In this document: positions 1 to 6,787 of the stretch, piece after piece
Layout of the letters: the number at the start of each line of letters is the position of its first letter
How positions within the stretch are numbered: the stretch's first letter is position 1
Assembly: GCA_035293805.1 (NCBI GenBank)
Contig: DATGMD010000004.1
Location: forward strand, 25,538 to 89,537
Source of the DNA: JAJPHF01 sp035293805
GTDB lineage: Bacteria > Chloroflexota > UBA6077 > JAJPHF01
DNA length: 64,000 nt
Reading direction: 5' to 3'
Program-made: the position numbers and the translations under genes
Notes under the pieces: model-generated
What the model was told of the DNA's origin: nothing
The model's database searches: none
The model's input: the letters and a program-made list of their open reading frames with translations, nothing else

Positions 1-15
1 GTGAGGAGGAGCGCG

Positions 16-852
16 ATGGCTATCGCCGATAAGACCTACCAGACCGTCAAGGTGGAGCGGGAAGACGGTATCGCCTGGGTCACTCTCAACCGTCCCGAGA
101 AGCGCAATGCGATGAGCCCGCAGCTGCACTTCGAGATGGTGGACGTGCTCACCGAGCTGGAGAGCGACACCTCGACGAGCGTGCTGGTGCTGACGGGCGC
201 GGGCGAGGCGTGGTGCGCGGGGCAGGACCTGCGCGAGTACTTCCGCGGGCTGGACGACAAGCCGGCGGAGCGCCGCCGCGCCTCGTGGGCCACGCAGGAG
301 TGGCGCTGGCGGCGGCTGTTCACCTATCCCAAGGTCACGATCGCGATGGTGAACGGCTATACGTTCGGCGGCGCGTTCACGCAGCTCGTCGCCTGCGACT
401 TCGCCATCGCCGCCGAGGAGGCGACGTTCGGGCTCAGCGAGGTGAACTGGGGCATCTTCCCGGGCGGGCTGGTGAGCCGCGTGATCGCCGACGCCATGAC
501 GTACCGCGACGCCCTGTACTACATCCTGACCGGCGACACCTTCGACGGCAAGCAGGCGGCGGCGATGAAGCTGGTGAACTTCGCCGTGCCCCGTGCGCAG
601 CTCCGCGACGAGACGGTGAAGCTGGCGCGCAAGCTGCTGAACAAGAACCCGCACACGCTGCGCGCGGCCAAAGAGGTGTTCAAGACGGCCCGCACGATGG
701 ATTACTGGCAGGCCGAGGAGTACATGGCGGCGAAGGCCACCGCGCTGCGCGCGACGGACCCGGAGAACGGGCGCGAGAAAGGCATCCGCCAGTTCCTCGA
801 CGAGAAGCGCTACCGCCCCGGCCTGGGCGAGTACATCCGCGGCGAAGACTGA
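16..852 (+). CDS. ech: p-hydroxycinnamoyl-CoA hydratase/lyase (crotonase family)
   Basis: A 278-residue crotonase-fold protein that closely resembles the feruloyl/p-coumaroyl-CoA hydratase-lyase (HCHL, Ech) of Pseudomonas. That enzyme hydrates hydroxycinnamoyl-CoA and cleaves it to a hydroxybenzaldehyde and acetyl-CoA. Visible signatures are LNRPEKRNAMSP near residue 25, LTGAGEAWCAGQDLREYF near 59-76 and GLSEVNWGIFPG near 139-150. Residues equivalent to HCHL Tyr75 and Glu143 are present (Y75, E142), while the active-site Ser123 position reads Thr (GGAFTQLVACD). The ATG at 16 is preferred over the in-frame GTG at 1 because a GAGGAGG ribosome site lies just before it. No CoA ligase or vanillin dehydrogenase gene follows, so the rest of the pathway must be elsewhere or upstream. 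Some other enoyl-CoA hydratase activity cannot be excluded. Confidence 0.88.
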   Translation: MAIADKTYQTVKVEREDGIAWVTLNRPEKRNAMSPQLHFEMVDVLTELESDTSTSVLVLTGAGEAWCAGQDLREYFRGLDDKPAERRRASWATQEWRWRRLFTYPKVTIAMVNGYTFGGAFTQLVACDFAIAAEEATFGLSEVNWGIFPGGLVSRVIADAMTYRDALYYILTGDTFDGKQAAAMKLVNFAVPRAQLRDETVKLARKLLNKNPHTLRAAKEVFKTARTMDYWQAEEYMAAKATALRATDPENGREKGIRQFLDEKRYRPGLGEYIRGED

Positions 853-1093
853 CCCGCCTGGCGGTGTCCCCGCGCGCCGCTAGCCAACAGCGGCGCTTGC
901 GGACGTTGAGCCGTCGTGCGCGGTAGGGCGGGGCCAGGGGCGCTGGCCGGATGCCGCGCCCCACGCCCCCGCGGCGCCGGCCCGACCGGTCGCTCCGGCT
1001 CCGGGACGGGCGCAGGGGCACTCGCCGGATGCCGCGCCACACCCCCGCCACCCGGCCGGAGTTGGTGCTGTCCTCTATCCTGGCGAAGGCGCG

Positions 1094-1136
1094 GTAGGGC
1101 GGGGGCTCGTCCCCCGCCGCCCGGCCGGCACGCCCG
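1094..1136 (+). repeat. Dispersed GTAGGGC repeat, copy 1
   Basis: A 43-base GC-rich segment starting GTAGGGCGGGGGCTCGTC that matches 46593-46635 at 38 of 43 positions. Both copies lie in intergenic DNA and contain a GGGG..CCCC self-complementary core. This looks like a short non-autonomous dispersed palindromic repeat; its function is unknown. Confidence 0.6.
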
Positions 1137-1173
1137 GGCCAACCATCCGGGAAACCGCTCCAGCAGCAGCAAA

Positions 1174-1208
1174 AGGCCCGGCCAGCGCGCTGGTTGCTGA
1201 CCGGGCCT
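1174..1208 (-). terminator. Probable terminator for the cas6-like gene
   Basis: Perfect 8-bp stem AGGCCCGG / CCGGGCCT (1174-1181 with 1201-1208). Read leftward it is followed by TTTT, the layout of an intrinsic terminator for the leftward gene ending at 1420. The distance of about 210 bases from that stop is long, so the link is tentative. Confidence 0.45.
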
Positions 1209-1419
1209 CGTGCTGTGCGGCGCTCACGGTCGCAGGACTGGCGTATCCTCGTAGCGGATCGTCGGACTGTGTCCTGGTGATACGGCGACTACAGTGAAGC
1301 GCAAGCGTGTTTCAGCATCCTCGGCGGATCGTGCCGCTGCGCGTCGCCGCGCGTGAGCCCGCTGGCTGCCTCTAGCGTACGCCGGGCGGGCGACACTCCG
1401 CAAGTAGAGGCGACGCGGG

Positions 1420-2466
1420 TTAGGCGATCTCCACCGCGAATAGGCCGTTGCCCATCGCGGCGTCTTTGCCCACGTGGACGAGGCTGCCCCACAGCAGCCA
1501 GGGGAGCAGCGGCTCGACGTCGCCGTCGAGGACGACCTCGCCGACGAGCCCGCCCATCGGGAGTTGCCGACCGTGGCGACCGGAGCCCCGAAAGAGGTCG
1601 CGCCAGGCGAGCCGCCGCTCGGCCACGTGCACCCGCTCGGCCTGCGCCAGGACAACGGCCGGCGTAACCCCGGTCGGTCCCGCGCCGTAGCGGTCGCCGA
1701 GCGCGTCGAGCCGCTCCAGCAGGCGCGCGAGCAGGCTCCGCAGCGCGAAGGTGTCCGGCTTCACGAGCCGTCCGCCCTCGACCAGCCGCGTGGGCGTGCG
1801 GAACGTCAGCCGCAGCGCTGGGCGTGCCGTGCCGGACGCGCGCTGCGCTCCAGGTGCCGCGTGCGGCATAGGGACCGCCGGCCCCGCATCTGGTGCCGCC
1901 GCGCCGGCGAACCTCCCGGCGAGGGCGGCGGCCGCGGCGGCGACCTGGGTGGCGTCGACGGGCAGCGCGGGCGTGGCGACGCCGCCGTCGGCGGCGCGGT
2001 AGACGCGCTCTTGCGCGCCGGCCAGGGGGTTCTCGGCCCAGACTTCGGTCAGCCGAAAGCGGCCGCCGCGCCCGACCCCAAGCCCGCGCTGACCCATCGC
2101 CTGTACGCCGAGCAGCGCGTAAGGGAACACGCCGAGCGCCCGACCGAAGGTGGCGAGCGCGAACTCGAAGGTCTGGCCGGGCGCGTAGGCCAGGGAAGCG
2201 CCGGGCGCGACGCGTCGGACGTATGGGCGCGGCACGTCCCGACCACGAGGGTGGTCGGCGGCGACAGGGGCGAGCAGGAAGCAGACCGGACAGCGATCGC
2301 TCGTCGGCGGTTGGCCGCAGGCGGAGCCGCCGCCCGCCGCGCAGTACTCGTCGCGCAGCGCGCCGAACAGGGCGCCGCGCAAGGCCGCGCCCGTCGCCGG
2401 GGGCAGCCGCAGCGGGCTGGTGACCTCGGAGCGGAAGCGCAGCAAGTGGACCGCGAGGTCGAACAT
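1420..2466 (-). CDS. cas6: Cas6-family CRISPR RNA endoribonuclease, orphan
   Basis: A 348-residue protein with the layout of the large Cas6 (PF10040-type RAMP) proteins. It has an N-terminal ferredoxin-like half starting LAVHLLRFRSEV, a CPVC pair near residue 80, and a C-terminal half with LRLTFRTPTRLVEGGRL. The end shows GGLVGEVVLDGD, then LLWGSLVHVGKDAAMGNGLF, the Gly-rich RNA-binding loop of the family. Cas6 normally cuts CRISPR transcripts inside the repeat. No array and no other cas gene was found anywhere in the window, so the substrate is unknown. It may be a solitary remnant, or it may act in trans on an array elsewhere. The start ATG has AGGGGAG four bases upstream. Confidence 0.8.
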   Translation of the reverse strand: MFDLAVHLLRFRSEVTSPLRLPPATGAALRGALFGALRDEYCAAGGGSACGQPPTSDRCPVCFLLAPVAADHPRGRDVPRPYVRRVAPGASLAYAPGQTFEFALATFGRALGVFPYALLGVQAMGQRGLGVGRGGRFRLTEVWAENPLAGAQERVYRAADGGVATPALPVDATQVAAAAAALAGRFAGAAAPDAGPAVPMPHAAPGAQRASGTARPALRLTFRTPTRLVEGGRLVKPDTFALRSLLARLLERLDALGDRYGAGPTGVTPAVVLAQAERVHVAERRLAWRDLFRGSGRHGRQLPMGGLVGEVVLDGDVEPLLPWLLWGSLVHVGKDAAMGNGLFAVEIA

Positions 2467-2532
2467 CCGGCTCCCCTGGCGTGGGGCTCTGCCCGGCGGC
2501 CGACAAGGGATAGCGCGGGACTGCCTCGCAGT

Positions 2533-3516
2533 CTACACTGCCGGCGGCGCGGCCAGCGATCCGGCGAGCGCCGCGCCGTCGTCGGGAGCCAGGTCCGGGA
2601 CGGCCGCATCGGGTCCCAGCGGGTTGGCGACGCGGAGGAGCTGGAGCAGCGTGTCCGCGATAGGCGCCAGGCGAGCGCCGTGCGGCGCGATGACGGACAG
2701 GGGGCGTCGCAGGTCCACGCCGGGCACCGGCACGGCGACGAGCGCGCCGGCCGCCAGCTCGCGCAGCACGGTGAGGCGGGGCACCCACGCCACGCCCGCA
2801 TCGGCCAGCACAGCCTCTTTGAGCGCTTCGGTGCTGCCCAGCTCCATGGCCGTCGCGACGGTCACGCCAACCCGAGCCAGCCGCGAATCCACTAGCGCCC
2901 GCGTGGCGGAGCCCGGCTCGCGCCTGAGGAAGGGGGCGCCGTGCAGCGCCTCCAGGGGCAGCGCCGTCTCGCTCGCCCACGGGTGCTCGGGCAGCACGAT
3001 CAGCACCATCTCGTCCGTGGCGAACGGCTGGACCGCGAGGTCAGCATGGCTCACCGGGACGGCGACGAGACCAAAAGGCACCTCGCCCGCCTGCACGCAG
3101 GCGATCGTCTGGGCGCTCGTGCCCACCGCCACGGCGACGCGCACGTCGGGGTGCGCGCGCGCGAAGCAGCCCAGTACGGGCGGCAGCAGGTGGTTGGCGA
3201 TGGTGGTGCTTGCCCCGAGCACCAGCCGTCCGGGTGCCGGTGCGTCGGTGGTGGCGGCGATCTGCTCCGCGTTGTCGAGAAGGTGGAACACGCGCTCGGC
3301 GTACTCGTATAGTTCCGCGCCCTCGTCGGTCAGGTAGACACGTCGGTGGCGCACGGCGAACAGCGGCGTGCCGTAGTGGCGTTCCAACGCGCGCAGGTGG
3401 CCGTGGACGGTGGCCTCCGAAAGCTGAAGGCGCTCGGCGGCGCGCGCGAAGCTGCGCTCGCTCGCGACCGCGTGGAACGTTTGCAGATGGTCGAGGCTCG
3501 CGGGTGAATTCAACAT
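2533..3516 (-). CDS. LysR-type transcriptional regulator
   Basis: A LysR family activator/repressor. The N-terminal winged helix-turn-helix spans residues about 5-65 (LQTFHAVASERSFARAAERL, then LSEATVHGHLRALERHYG), followed by a LysR substrate-binding domain. It is clearly paralogous to the regulator at 43072-43995: both share LFAVRHRRVYLT, QPFATDEMVLIV and AWVPRLTV motifs, so they probably sense related ligands. The ATG at 3516 was chosen over GTG at 3531, though the ribosome site is weak in both cases. A palindrome lies 25 bases upstream of the start. No divergent partner gene is evident, so autoregulation or a distant target is likely. Confidence 0.88.
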   Translation of the reverse strand: MLNSPASLDHLQTFHAVASERSFARAAERLQLSEATVHGHLRALERHYGTPLFAVRHRRVYLTDEGAELYEYAERVFHLLDNAEQIAATTDAPAPGRLVLGASTTIANHLLPPVLGCFARAHPDVRVAVAVGTSAQTIACVQAGEVPFGLVAVPVSHADLAVQPFATDEMVLIVLPEHPWASETALPLEALHGAPFLRREPGSATRALVDSRLARVGVTVATAMELGSTEALKEAVLADAGVAWVPRLTVLRELAAGALVAVPVPGVDLRRPLSVIAPHGARLAPIADTLLQLLRVANPLGPDAAVPDLAPDDGAALAGSLAAPPAV

Positions 3517-3541
3517 CGGTCCTGCCACCACGCAGCAGACT

Positions 3542-3559
3542 ATTAAGGATCACCTTAAT
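3542..3559. promoter_or_regulatory. Palindromic operator upstream of LysR gene
   Basis: Perfect inverted repeat ATTAAGG-ATCA-CCTTAAT, which also satisfies the T-N11-A rule of LysR boxes. It lies just upstream of the LysR start in an otherwise GC-rich spacer, so it is probably the autoregulatory site. Confidence 0.6.
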
Positions 3560-3719
3560 GTTAACATGATCTTGCGCTCGCGGGCACATGCCGCGCCCAC
3601 AATTGCTCGCAGCCTGCATGAACCCGCGCGGCGACCCCGGCGAGCGGGTTAGGCCGGCGGCTGGGCATACGCCTCTAGCGCCCCGCACGTTGCGGCAGCG
3701 AGCGCCTGCTCGGGGTAGG

Positions 3720-3839
3720 CTAGCGGCCGCCCGCGACGGCGGCCAGCAGCGCCAGCCCGACGAGCAGCACCACCAGCAGCGTCAGGCAGCCGCAGCAGTT
3801 GCAGCAGCCGCCGCGATCCTCGTAGCGCCAGCCGTACAC
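3720..3839 (-). CDS. Small cysteine-rich single-pass membrane protein
   Basis: A 39-residue reading frame with GTG start. It reads MYGWRYEDRGG, a cysteine cluster CCNCCGC, a hydrophobic helix LTLLVVLLVGLALLAAVA and a terminal GGR. GTG is the only usual start codon before the upstream in-frame stop, and GGAGA lies ten bases before it. The split into charged head, cysteine knot and one clean membrane helix is unlikely by chance. I do not recognise the family. The cluster could bind metal or be lipidated. It lies between a LysR gene and a surface protein gene without obvious coupling. Called from sequence character only. Confidence 0.4.
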   Translation of the reverse strand: MYGWRYEDRGGCCNCCGCLTLLVVLLVGLALLAAVAGGR

Positions 3840-3916
3840 AGCCTCGGGTTCTCCGCGGACGATACTACTTGGGGGCGCGCACTGCGCTCACCGCCTGGCC
3901 GGGCCCGCACCCCACC

Positions 3917-3961
3917 GCGCAGGCCGGGCCGGCGCCAGCATCGCGCCGGCCCGGCCTGCGC
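3917..3961. terminator. Long perfect hairpin, 19-bp stem
   Basis: GCGCAGGCCGGGCCGGCGC at 3917-3935 pairs perfectly with 3943-3961 across a 7-base loop. It lies 100 bases downstream of the leftward gene ending at 4061. There is no T-run, so it may be a transcript-end stabiliser rather than a classical terminator. Confidence 0.5.
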
Positions 3962-4060
3962 TCTCCCACTCCGCTGACTCCACCGGCGCACGCTCCGACG
4001 ACACCCGGCGGCGGGGCGACACGGGCCTTCTCAGGAGTAGCCGCTCGTACGGACCGCCGC

Positions 4061-4648
4061 CTACCGCGACGGCGCCGAGGGCGGCGGCGGCGCCTGCCAG
4101 GTGACGCCCCCGTCGGGGTTGCGGATCACGAGGTTTGGATCGCCGTTGGGATTGAAGCCCACGCCCACGCGCGGGTGGTTGTTCGGGTCCCAGAAGCCCA
4201 TGATCGGCTGGCCGTCGTCGGCCAGGCCCAGCGCCACGCGCAGCTTGCCCGCGGCATCGTACACCACGATGTTCGCGGCGCCGCTGTCCTCGACGCCCAG
4301 GCGCATGCGCAGCGTGCCTTGCGGGTCGACCACCTCGATGCGCTGCGCGCGCACGACCGGGAGGGCGGGCTGGGCCGCGGCCGTGGCCGGGGCGGCCGCT
4401 GGCCCCGGCTCGGTGGGCGCCGCGCCCGCGCCGGGCGCGACTGCTGCCGGCGTGCTCGGCGGCGTGGGCTCGGCTCCCGGCGCGGCAGGGGCTGACGTCG
4501 GCGGGGCCGTCTGCGCCGAGGGGGACGCCTGCTCGGTGCCCTGCGCGGCGTGACTGTACGGCGGGTAGAGGAGCACGCCGACGGCGAAGGCGACGGCCGC
4601 CGAGATGAGCGACGAGACCAGAACTGGCACGAGCACCGCGCGCTGCAT
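4061..4648 (-). CDS. Membrane-anchored protein with Pro/Ala linker and beta-repeat domain
   Basis: A 195-residue protein of unknown function. Residues 1-30 form an uncleaved signal anchor (LVPVLVSSLISAAVAFAVGV). A Pro/Ala/Thr-rich linker follows to about residue 98. The C-terminal domain has short beta-type repeats: IEVVDPQGTLRMRLGV, then NIVVYDAAGKLRVALGL, then IMGFWDPNNHPRVGVGF. Such repeats occur in many uncharacterised exported proteins and suggest an extracytoplasmic beta-structure. The ATG at 4648 has GGGAGGG eight bases upstream and is preferred to GTG at 4654. No partner gene is adjacent. Confidence 0.7.
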   Translation of the reverse strand: MQRAVLVPVLVSSLISAAVAFAVGVLLYPPYSHAAQGTEQASPSAQTAPPTSAPAAPGAEPTPPSTPAAVAPGAGAAPTEPGPAAAPATAAAQPALPVVRAQRIEVVDPQGTLRMRLGVEDSGAANIVVYDAAGKLRVALGLADDGQPIMGFWDPNNHPRVGVGFNPNGDPNLVIRNPDGGVTWQAPPPPSAPSR

Positions 4649-4910
4649 GGACACACCCTCCCTGACGAATGCTGATCGGCAGCATTATCGGCCCGCCAGC
4701 AAGCGGCGTACCAATGCGCCCCCCTGGCGCGGCCCAGGTACGGCGCGGCGCCCGGGAACGTGCGACCGTCCGCGAACAGCAGCAGTCGGTGGCCGTGGGG
4801 TGGCACCAGTTGTGCCGTGTTTGTTACGGGGGATCGCTCGGTGTCGCTACTCGATGCGTGTGCCGAGGCCGTAAATGGCGTCGGGGCCGACCGAGTCCTT
4901 GATGCCGCTC

Positions 4911-4970
4911 ACGCCGGGGCGAGCGCCGGGCCGAAGAGGGCGTCGGCGGTGCGCTGGAGCACGGGCACGC
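4911..4970 (-). pseudogene. ArsA-like ATPase C-terminal fragment
   Basis: Read leftward this gives VPVLQRTADALFGPALAPA and a stop, nearly the same as the C-terminus of the ATPase at 5638-6642 (VPMLQRTADALFGPALASA). Nothing upstream continues the gene. It is either the residue of a third ArsA copy or a duplication made when the intervening two-gene cassette was inserted. Confidence 0.65.
4919..4961. repeat. 43-bp direct repeat, left copy
   Basis: Identical over 43 bases to 5654-5696, and similar for about 9 more bases on the right. The two copies are 735 bases apart and bracket the gene pair at 5007-5631. Confidence 0.85.
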
Positions 4971-5006
4971 TCCGGGGCGACATCCACGGACGCACTTGGC
5001 GCAATC

Positions 5007-5264
5007 CTACGCGGAAGCACGCTGCTTGCGCGCGGCTCTACGAGATGGATCGCTGGCGCTGGCCTGGCGTGCACGTTCCACCAGCTCGGCGCCCTGCGCA
5101 ATCAGCCTAGAGCGCCGGCCGTTGTCGTAGAGGAGGCCCAGGCTTGCGATGTACTCGGCGTCGTTGGCAACCGCGACTTTCAACACCATGCTGAGTGCGT
5201 CGGCTTCGGTTTCATGAATGCTCAGCAAGTTGCCCGACGCCCCGGACCACAGCTCGAATGCCAT
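5007..5264 (-). CDS. Small conserved hypothetical protein, second gene of a pair
   Basis: An 85-residue soluble protein beginning MAFELWSGASGNLLSIHET. It has an N-terminal alpha/beta-like segment (EADALSMVLKVAVANDAEYIASLGLLYDN) and a basic tail (SDPSRRAARKQRA). Short proteins of this type, opening with M-A-x-E-L-W and a DTEAEAL-like stretch, recur in GC-rich bacteria without a known function. GGAGAG seven bases before the ATG decides the start. It overlaps the 3' end of the upstream gene by 53 bases, so translation is probably coupled. The pair could be a toxin-antitoxin-like or regulatory unit; that is inference. Confidence 0.6.
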   Translation of the reverse strand: MAFELWSGASGNLLSIHETEADALSMVLKVAVANDAEYIASLGLLYDNGRRSRLIAQGAELVERARQASASDPSRRAARKQRASA

Positions 5265-5631
5265 GACGTGACTCTCCATTCCTGTTCCCACCGTATACTG
5301 GCACCACGGCTACCACCGCGGCAAGCAGTACCTCTGGAGCGCCCCAAATAGTGTGGTGCCCGGCGCTCAGCGTGCGCTCGATCTGCACCGAGCTTTCCGG
5401 ATTGATCTCCAGCAGGGCAATGTAACTGCCAAGTACGGGAAGCGCGCGCGCTCGTCGCCTTGCCTGGGCCTCTGTCGCGAACACGGACCGCCCACTGCGC
5501 AGGCGGCGTATCGCCGGCGGGTCCGATGGGGATGCCCGTCCCCGGGCATCATCCGAGAGGAAGTCATCGACTGTCGGCGGGTTCGTGCGGACGATTCGAT
5601 AAACTCGACGCGGCGGCGCCGACGCTGCCAT
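5212..5631 (-). CDS. Hypothetical protein, first gene of an overlapping pair
   Basis: A 139-residue protein: RVYRIVRTNPPTVDDFLSDD at the N-terminus, then GRSVFATEAQARRRARALPVLGSYIALLEIN and a GHHTIWGAPEVLLAAVVAVVPV block. The arrangement, a short globular domain with YRIVRTNPP opening and a conserved GHHT-WG motif, looks like a real family I cannot name. Past VVPV the frame runs on into the start of the next gene, so the C-terminal 20 residues may be an extension. It starts six bases after the stop of the ArsA-like gene and lies within a segment bracketed by a 43-bp direct repeat, suggesting insertion. Confidence 0.55.
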   Translation of the reverse strand: MAASAPPRRVYRIVRTNPPTVDDFLSDDARGRASPSDPPAIRRLRSGRSVFATEAQARRRARALPVLGSYIALLEINPESSVQIERTLSAGHHTIWGAPEVLLAAVVAVVPVYGGNRNGESRHGIRAVVRGVGQLAEHS

Positions 5632-5637
5632 CCGGCA

Positions 5638-6642
5638 CTACGATTGAGCCGATGCGAGCGCCGGGCCGAAGAGGGCGTCGGCGGTGCGCTGGAGCATCGG
5701 CACGCCGCGCACCTCCGTTTCCCACAGCGGCAGGATAGCCCGCACCTGGCCGTCGAACTGCTCCCAGATCGTCGCCATGTGCTCGTCCTGCATGGCCACG
5801 CGGTTGCGCACGAACGCCGCCGTGTCGGCGCCCACCGTGCGGCGGTCGATCAGCATGTTCACGATCACGCCGCCCACGGGAATGCCGAAGTCGTGGAACC
5901 ACTGGATGAAGCGCGTAATCACCGCGATGGGCAGCGCCTCGGGCAGCGTGACGAAGAAGAACGCGGTCTTCGTGGCGTCCGTGAGCAGCACCCGCGCGTG
6001 CTCCATGCGCTCCTGAAAGCTCACCAGGTAGTCCATCAGCGGGTCCTCCTCCTTCTTCTTCGAGAAGGAGAGCATCTCCCGCAGCGACCGCGCCTCCTCG
6101 CGCGACTTGAGCATCTTGTTGACCCACAGCGAGTAGATCTTCGACATGCCCAACAGCCGCCGCGCGTTCGCCGTCGGCGCCGTGTCGAACACGTATACGT
6201 CGTACTCGTCCTTGAACATGAGGTCGATCATGTTCTCGAACATCGCCGACTCTTCGAACGCCGGGTTCATCGTCGCCGACTCCACGAACTCGTCGGCCTT
6301 CGTGGAGATCTCGGCGAACTTCAGGAACCACTGGATCTTGTCCTTGATGTCCTGTTTCGAGCGCTCGATGGTTTCATGCGTATCGATCTCGTAGGCCCAC
6401 AGGTTGGGCACGTCCGCGACGGGCGTGTGGCGCCCGAACACATCTTGACCGAGTAACCCCGAGAGGCTGTGGACGGGGTTGGTCGAGGCGAGGAGGGTGC
6501 GGCGGCCCTGGCGCGCGAACCACAGCGCCGTCACGCCGGCCAGCGCCGTCTTGCCCACGCCGCCCTTGCCGCCGAAGAAGATGTACTTCAGGCCCGCATG
6601 CGCCTGCATGTACTGCGTCATCGACTCGGTGATGTCGGGCAT
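5638..6642 (-). CDS. ArsA/GET3-family ATPase, copy 1
   Basis: A 334-residue ATPase of the ArsA/GET3 (anion-transporting or tail-anchored-protein chaperone) family. It has the deviant P-loop GGKGGVGKT at residues 24-32, a switch-like ASTNPVHSLSGLLG near 52, and FDTAPTANARRLL, corresponding to the family DTAPTGHTLR motif but altered after TAPT. It lacks the Cys triad of arsenite-binding ArsA, so arsenite transport is not supported. It is the last gene of a leftward operon with a second, diverged ArsA (6788-7762) and a small protein (7857-8132). Family members are dimeric, so a heterodimer of the two copies is plausible. AGGAG sits five bases before the ATG. Confidence 0.85.
   Translation of the reverse strand: MPDITESMTQYMQAHAGLKYIFFGGKGGVGKTALAGVTALWFARQGRRTLLASTNPVHSLSGLLGQDVFGRHTPVADVPNLWAYEIDTHETIERSKQDIKDKIQWFLKFAEISTKADEFVESATMNPAFEESAMFENMIDLMFKDEYDVYVFDTAPTANARRLLGMSKIYSLWVNKMLKSREEARSLREMLSFSKKKEEDPLMDYLVSFQERMEHARVLLTDATKTAFFFVTLPEALPIAVITRFIQWFHDFGIPVGGVIVNMLIDRRTVGADTAAFVRNRVAMQDEHMATIWEQFDGQVRAILPLWETEVRGVPMLQRTADALFGPALASAQS
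5654..5696. repeat. 43-bp direct repeat, right copy
   Basis: Lies at the 3' end of the intact ArsA-like gene and is identical to 4919-4961. Confidence 0.85.
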
Positions 6643-6652
6643 GCTCGCTCCT

Positions 6653-6785
6653 GCCGTCAGCTATCAGCCGTCAGCTATCACCGAGTCTCGCCCGACCAGC
6701 GCCAGCCGTCGAACCGCACCCCGGCGGGTGCTCACGCCCCGGCAGAATCCAGCCACAGGCTGACTGCTGATAACTGACAGCTGAT
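6653..6785. repeat. AGCTATCAGC-type repeat cluster between the ArsA genes
   Basis: Starts with two tandem copies of the 14-mer GCCGTCAGCTATCA (6653-6666, 6667-6680) and ends with an inverted relative (CTGATAACTGACAGCTGATC, 6764-6783). It can fold into a large imperfect hairpin. A related cluster lies on the other side of the second ArsA gene. Confidence 0.6.
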
Positions 6786-6787
6786 CG

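Larger units (their letters stand above)
853..1419. other. Intergenic region with GC-rich repeats, no gene seen
   Basis: About 570 bases without a convincing gene; open frames here are low-complexity shadows. It holds two copies of a GCGCGGTAGGGCGGGG motif (918-933 and 1089-1104). The second belongs to a longer dispersed repeat shared with 46.6 kb. A terminator-like hairpin at 1174-1208 is described separately. Confidence 0.6.
4649..5006. other. Intergenic region containing an ArsA 3'-end remnant
   Basis: No intact gene seen. The right part (about 4911-4970) encodes, leftward, a copy of the last 17 or so codons of the ArsA-like gene at 5638-6642 (VPVLQRTADALFGPALA then stop). The rest shows no recognisable coding signal. 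Confidence 0.6.
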
